From Paraburkholderia fungorum (GTDB taxonomy: Bacteria; Pseudomonadota; Gammaproteobacteria; Burkholderiales; Burkholderiaceae): a DNA stretch of 64,000 bases. Made by a program: the position numbers and the translations under genes. Positions within the stretch are counted from its first letter, which is position 1, and each line of letters starts with the position of its first letter. The stretch is taken from NCBI RefSeq assembly GCF_900099835.1, contig NZ_FNKP01000002.1:1984001-2048000 (forward strand). Direction: 5' to 3'. Shown in pieces: positions 60,878-64,000 of this stretch. The notes beneath the pieces are model-generated. The model was not told the DNA's origin, ran no database searches, and was given only the letters and a program-made list of their open reading frames with translations.

Positions 60878-61591
60878 CAAAACCTCCTGAAGTGATTGAA
60901 TTCGCCCGCCTGTCCAAGGCTCGCGCCGGCAATAAAAACGCCATTTTTTCCGCGACAAAACCAATTCATTAAAATTGGATATGGGTTTTGTCGCGACCGG
61001 AGTGGCGATTTCTCCGGTGTGTAATGAATTGGGTATTTTTATAGTGGATTCGAGCAAATACATATGTGCGGATTTTTTAATTATTTACGCCCACATGCTT
61101 ACCGCAGCACATTTCAATACGCTGAATGGAATTCAATTTACGACCGTTAATTTCCCGATATTCGTAGACGCTCCGACACATTTCGCTTCAAGTATCATTT
61201 TTCCGACGTGCAGCCGATAGCTGTCAGACTTGACAGAGGTCTAATTAATATTTAAATGTACGCGGCATTTAATTACATTAACCTGGCCGACACAAATCAA
61301 TTGATTTAAATGGCACGAATAAAATTTACTTTCCGAATCAATGCATGTCAGACGATCCTGTTCCGGCGAAATAATGCCCGTCGGTTGGCACCGATTTAAT
61401 TCGGCATTTACTGTGGCGGACAAAGCCAACCTGCCCCGCCAGTCAGCCACTTCCCCATTCGGCTAACCAGGAGTTACCCGTAAAAGCGCAGCGCGTCTCT
61501 CGCAACGCACCAAGTCTATAGACCGCCCATTCGTCGGCTTCTCCCCGAAATACCAAAGCAACTTACGCCGCATTGCGGCGAAAGGTTTGCA
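60878..61591. other. AT-rich intergenic region without a supported gene
   Basis: No credible coding sequence; one plus-strand open frame (60975-61220) lacks a ribosome-binding site and motifs. Base composition falls well below the surroundings, especially at 61060-61320. Contents are two inverted repeats next to the 236-residue gene and a perfect 14-bp palindrome, AAATCAATTGATTT, at 61294-61307. Confidence 0.6.
60951..61018. repeat. Two adjacent perfect inverted repeats upstream of the orphan gene
   Basis: CGCGACAAAACC (60951-60962) and GGTTTTGTCGCG (60984-60995) are perfect 12-bp complements. Their 21-bp gap contains, with the last two bases of the left arm, a smaller stem CCAATT/AATTGG. 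Directly next to it, ACCGGAG (60996-61002) and CTCCGGT (61012-61018) pair around 9 bases. They lie 74-141 bp upstream of the gene at 60877, where they could form an operator or a structured 5' leader. Confidence 0.65.
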
Positions 61592-61642
61592 TTGACTCTG
61601 GACAACGCGCCTGCTGTACTAAATCCATCGTCGTGATTTAGT
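61592..61642 (+). promoter_or_regulatory. Promoter with overlapping operator for the fructose-type ABC operon
   Basis: TTGACT at 61592-61597 and TGTACT at 61615-61620 are 17 bp apart. The perfect inverted repeat ACTAAATC/GATTTAGT (61618-61625 and 61635-61642, 9-base gap) overlaps the -10 and start region. This is a repressor-type arrangement about 110 bp before the binding-protein gene. Confidence 0.5.
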
Positions 61643-61751
61643 CCAAGCAGGTCACGGCGCAAAACCCTGAACTCAAACTGCCCGCGCGCAGCGTTCGCGC
61701 CCGCAACTGTCCGCAGTACACCGTCGTTGCCAATAATTGGAGGAGCGTCCC

Positions 61752-62756
61752 ATGAATCTGAATTCCCGCAGGCATCCCGTCGCCAGGAAAGTCGTGTCGA
61801 TGTGCGTAGCGGCATCGGCCGTGTGGTGTGCAGGCGCGAGCCAGGCGGCCGACCAGCCGGTCGTCGGCCTCATCACCAAGACCGACACCAACCCGTTCTT
61901 CGTGAAGATGAAACAGGGCGCCGAAGCCGCTGCATCGAAAAACGGCGCGAAACTGCTCACGGCCGCCGGCAAATTCGACGGTGACAACGCGAGTCAGGTC
62001 ACCGCGATCGAAAACATGATGACGGCGGGTGCGAAAGCGATTCTGATCACGCCGAGCGACACCAAGGCGATCGTGCCGAGCATCAAGAAGGCACGCGCGG
62101 CTGGCGTGATGGTGGTCGCGCTCGATACGCCAACCGATCCGCAAGACGCCACCGACGCCCTCTTCGCCACCGACAATTTCAAGGCCGGCGTGCTGATCGG
62201 CAAATACGCGAAGGCCGCGCTGAACGGCAAGCCCGCGAAGATCGCCACGCTCGATCTCGCGCCGGGCGTGTCGGTCGGCGTGTTGCGTCATAACGGTTTT
62301 CTGGAAGGCTTCGGCGTGAAGGAAGGCGACGCGTCCATCGTGTGCAGCCAGGACACGCGCGGCGACCAGGCGAAGGGTCAAACGGCAATGGAAAACTGCC
62401 TGCAGAAGTCGCCGGATATCAACGTGGTCTACACGATCAACGAACCGGCTGCTGCGGGCGCGTATCGCGCGTTGAAAGCGGCGGGCAAGGACAAGAGCGT
62501 GATGATCGTGTCGATCGACGGCGGCTGTGAAGGCGTGCGCAATGTAAAGGCCGGCGCGATAGCAGCAACCTCGCAGCAGTATCCGTTGAAGATGGCGGCG
62601 CTCGGCGTAACCGCCGGTGTCGACTACGCGAAAACCGGCAAGAAGGTTTCCGGCTATCAGGACACGGGCGTCACGCTGATTACCGACAAGCCGATGTCCG
62701 GCATCGACAGCAAGGACACGAAGTTCGGCCTCGACAACTGCTGGGGCAACAAGTAA
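61752..62756 (+). CDS. frcB: Fructose-type ABC transporter binding protein (FrcB-like)
   Basis: Periplasmic binding protein of 334 residues. Signal peptide ends at SQAA. The mature part begins VVGLITKTDTNPFFVKMKQGAEAAA, the characteristic opening of FrcB-type proteins. AGAKAILITPSDTKAIVPSIKKARAAGVMVVALDTPTDP and INEPAAAGAYRALKAAGKDK follow. The start follows GGAGGAG. It is first of a binding protein, permease, ATPase series running off the window end. Fructose is the best guess; mannose or ribose are possible. Confidence 0.85.
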   Translation: MNLNSRRHPVARKVVSMCVAASAVWCAGASQAADQPVVGLITKTDTNPFFVKMKQGAEAAASKNGAKLLTAAGKFDGDNASQVTAIENMMTAGAKAILITPSDTKAIVPSIKKARAAGVMVVALDTPTDPQDATDALFATDNFKAGVLIGKYAKAALNGKPAKIATLDLAPGVSVGVLRHNGFLEGFGVKEGDASIVCSQDTRGDQAKGQTAMENCLQKSPDINVVYTINEPAAAGAYRALKAAGKDKSVMIVSIDGGCEGVRNVKAGAIAATSQQYPLKMAALGVTAGVDYAKTGKKVSGYQDTGVTLITDKPMSGIDSKDTKFGLDNCWGNK

Positions 62757-62873
62757 CGCTGTAGCGCGCATCGCTTCACATCGCGGCCCGTCATCGCGGG
62801 CCGCCGACTGATTTGCCGCGTGAGCCGCCACTCCGGGGCCACGCTCATGTATCGAGTTTCGAGGACATCCATC

Positions 62874-63860
62874 ATGTCGACTCCTTCCGCGCCCGCCGGT
62901 CACTCGCGCACCTTCACCGATCGTCTGCCGTCGCTTGCCGAGGTCGGTCCGCTGATCGCCCTGGTGCTGGCCTGCGGCTTCTTCATCTCCCAGAGCAGCC
63001 GGTTCCTGTCGTTCCAGAATCTCTCGCTGATCCTCCAACAGACCATGGTGGTCGCGGTCATCGCTATCGGTCAGACGCTGATCGTGCTGACCGGCGGCAT
63101 CGATCTGTCATGCGGAATGGTGATGGCGTTCGGCTCGATCATCATGACCAAATTTGCGGTCACGCTAGGCGTGCCGCCAATTCTCGCGATTCTGTGCGGC
63201 ATCGCGGCGAGTACATTGTTCGGCGCGCTGAACGGCGTGCTGATCACGCGAATCAAACTGCCTGCATTCATCGTCACGTTGGGTACGCTGAATATCGCCT
63301 TCGCGCTCACGCAGATTTACTCGAATGCGGAGAGCGTGTCCAATCTGCCGGACGCGATCATGTTCTTCGGCAATACCTTCAAGCTCGGTCCCGCAGATGT
63401 CACCTACGGCACCGTCCTCACGCTGCTGATGTATCTCGCCACGTGGTTCGTTTTGCGCGACACGGTACCCGGCCGGCACCTGTACGCGCTCGGCAATAAC
63501 GCGGAGGCCGCGCGCCTGATGGGCCTCTCATCGCAGAAGATCCTGCTCACCGTGTATTCGCTGGCCGGTGCGATTTACGGCATTGCCGCGTTGCTGTCGG
63601 TGTCGCGCACGGGCGTCGGCGATCCGCAGGCGGGGCAAACCGAAAATCTCGACAGCATTACTGCGGTCGTACTCGGCGGCACGAGTCTGTTCGGCGGACG
63701 CGGATCGATTGTCGGCACCTTGCTCGGCGCGTTGATTGTCGGCGTGTTTCGCAATGGCCTGACGTTGATCGGCGTTTCGTCGGTCTACCAGGTGTTGATT
63801 ACCGGCATGCTCGTGATTCTCGCCGTCGCAGCCGACAAACTTTCTCATCGTCGCGGTTGA
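62874..63860 (+). CDS. frcC: Fructose/ribose-type ABC transporter permease (FrcC-like)
   Basis: RbsC/FrcC-type permease of 328 residues with about nine helices. AIGQTLIVLTGGIDLSCGMVMAFGSIIMTKFAV and LDSITAVVLGGTSLFGGRGSIVGTLLGALIVGVFRNGL are the hallmark stretches. ATG 62874 follows GAGGACATCC; an upstream extension is not supported. It lies 117 bp after the binding-protein gene. Confidence 0.87.
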   Translation: MSTPSAPAGHSRTFTDRLPSLAEVGPLIALVLACGFFISQSSRFLSFQNLSLILQQTMVVAVIAIGQTLIVLTGGIDLSCGMVMAFGSIIMTKFAVTLGVPPILAILCGIAASTLFGALNGVLITRIKLPAFIVTLGTLNIAFALTQIYSNAESVSNLPDAIMFFGNTFKLGPADVTYGTVLTLLMYLATWFVLRDTVPGRHLYALGNNAEAARLMGLSSQKILLTVYSLAGAIYGIAALLSVSRTGVGDPQAGQTENLDSITAVVLGGTSLFGGRGSIVGTLLGALIVGVFRNGLTLIGVSSVYQVLITGMLVILAVAADKLSHRRG

Positions 63861-63879
63861 GCATCTACAGGAGCGCATC

Positions 63880-64000
63880 ATGTCGACACCCACTTCCGCT
63901 TCTCCCACGATGCCCGCCGCCATGCCCGTTCTGCAGGCGCGCGGATTGATCAAACGTTATGGCAATGTGACCGCGCTCGACGGTTGCGATTTCGAAGTGC
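63880..64000 (+). CDS. frcA: Fructose-type ABC transporter ATP-binding protein (start only)
   Basis: Only the first 40 codons are present. They read into LQARGLIKRYGNVTALDGCDFEV, the opening beta-strand of an ABC nucleotide-binding domain. The start follows ACAGGAGCG and lies 19 bp after the permease gene. Assignment to the FrcBCA-like transporter rests on gene order. Confidence 0.82.
   Translation, partial: MSTPTSASPTMPAAMPVLQARGLIKRYGNVTALDGCDFEV

Noticed and set aside
60975..61220. Plus-strand 81-codon open frame in the AT-rich gap
   Set aside because: Overlaps the inverted repeats, has no Shine-Dalgarno and no recognisable domain.

Overview
The window looks like a chromosomal segment of a GC-rich soil or plant-associated betaproteobacterium of the Burkholderia/Paraburkholderia type. 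This is an inference from several things: high-GC coding sequence with GTG and TTG starts, many sugar ABC transporters beside one-component regulators, aromatic-ring cleavage genes, and several TonB systems. I see no rRNA, tRNA, CRISPR array, intact insertion sequence or phage. Much of the window is catabolic islands, each with its own regulator.

Layout. 1-2591: iron surface-signalling unit (Fur box, FecI sigma factor, FecR, start of a FecA-type receptor). 2631-8666: XRE regulator, AhpD-like protein, membrane protein, ligAB extradiol dioxygenase, and a divergent GntR gene overlapping a LysR gene with two DNA-binding domains. 8786-10945: TPR protein with a glycosyltransferase-like C-terminus. 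11185-15613: DUF2946, TonB-dependent receptor and PepSY reductase, a metal-acquisition trio. 15687-18611: DeoR regulator with MFS transporter, then a sterol desaturase. 18612-25539: a gene-poor kilobase, M23 peptidase with a PmrA/QseB-type box, alpha/beta hydrolase beside a decayed LysR gene, two small proteins, an SDR/LysR pair and DUF2322.

25659-32690: a secreted beta-propeller protein faces, across a 1-kb AT-rich gap, a TonB-dependent receptor with its own ExbB-ExbD-TonB; a Zur-like palindrome lies in the gap. 32774-43044: a 2-deoxyribose utilisation locus (DeoR, sugar ABC transporter, deoxyribokinase, two-domain ALDH16-type aldehyde dehydrogenase, DeoC), with candidate DeoR operators at both ends. 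43210-47076: a second ribose-type ABC transporter divergent from deoC.

47156-54999: a beta-galactoside operon (ABC transporter, GH42 beta-galactosidase, LacI regulator). Between the binding-protein gene and the first permease gene lies an array of four 49-bp tandem repeats plus a fifth degenerate hairpin. Each repeat folds into a hairpin, and one repeat shows compensatory base changes. This is the most unusual non-coding structure in the window. 55251-56036: YcgR-like PilZ flagellar brake. 56110-59917: tauABCD-like sulfonate uptake and dioxygenase operon. 60167-61018: an unrecognised 236-residue protein with two perfect inverted repeats upstream, in AT-rich DNA. 61592-64000: a fructose-type (FrcBCA-like) ABC operon, cut by the window end.

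Gene functions are homology inferences made by eye. Start sites were moved where a Shine-Dalgarno sequence or a 4-bp overlap decided the matter.
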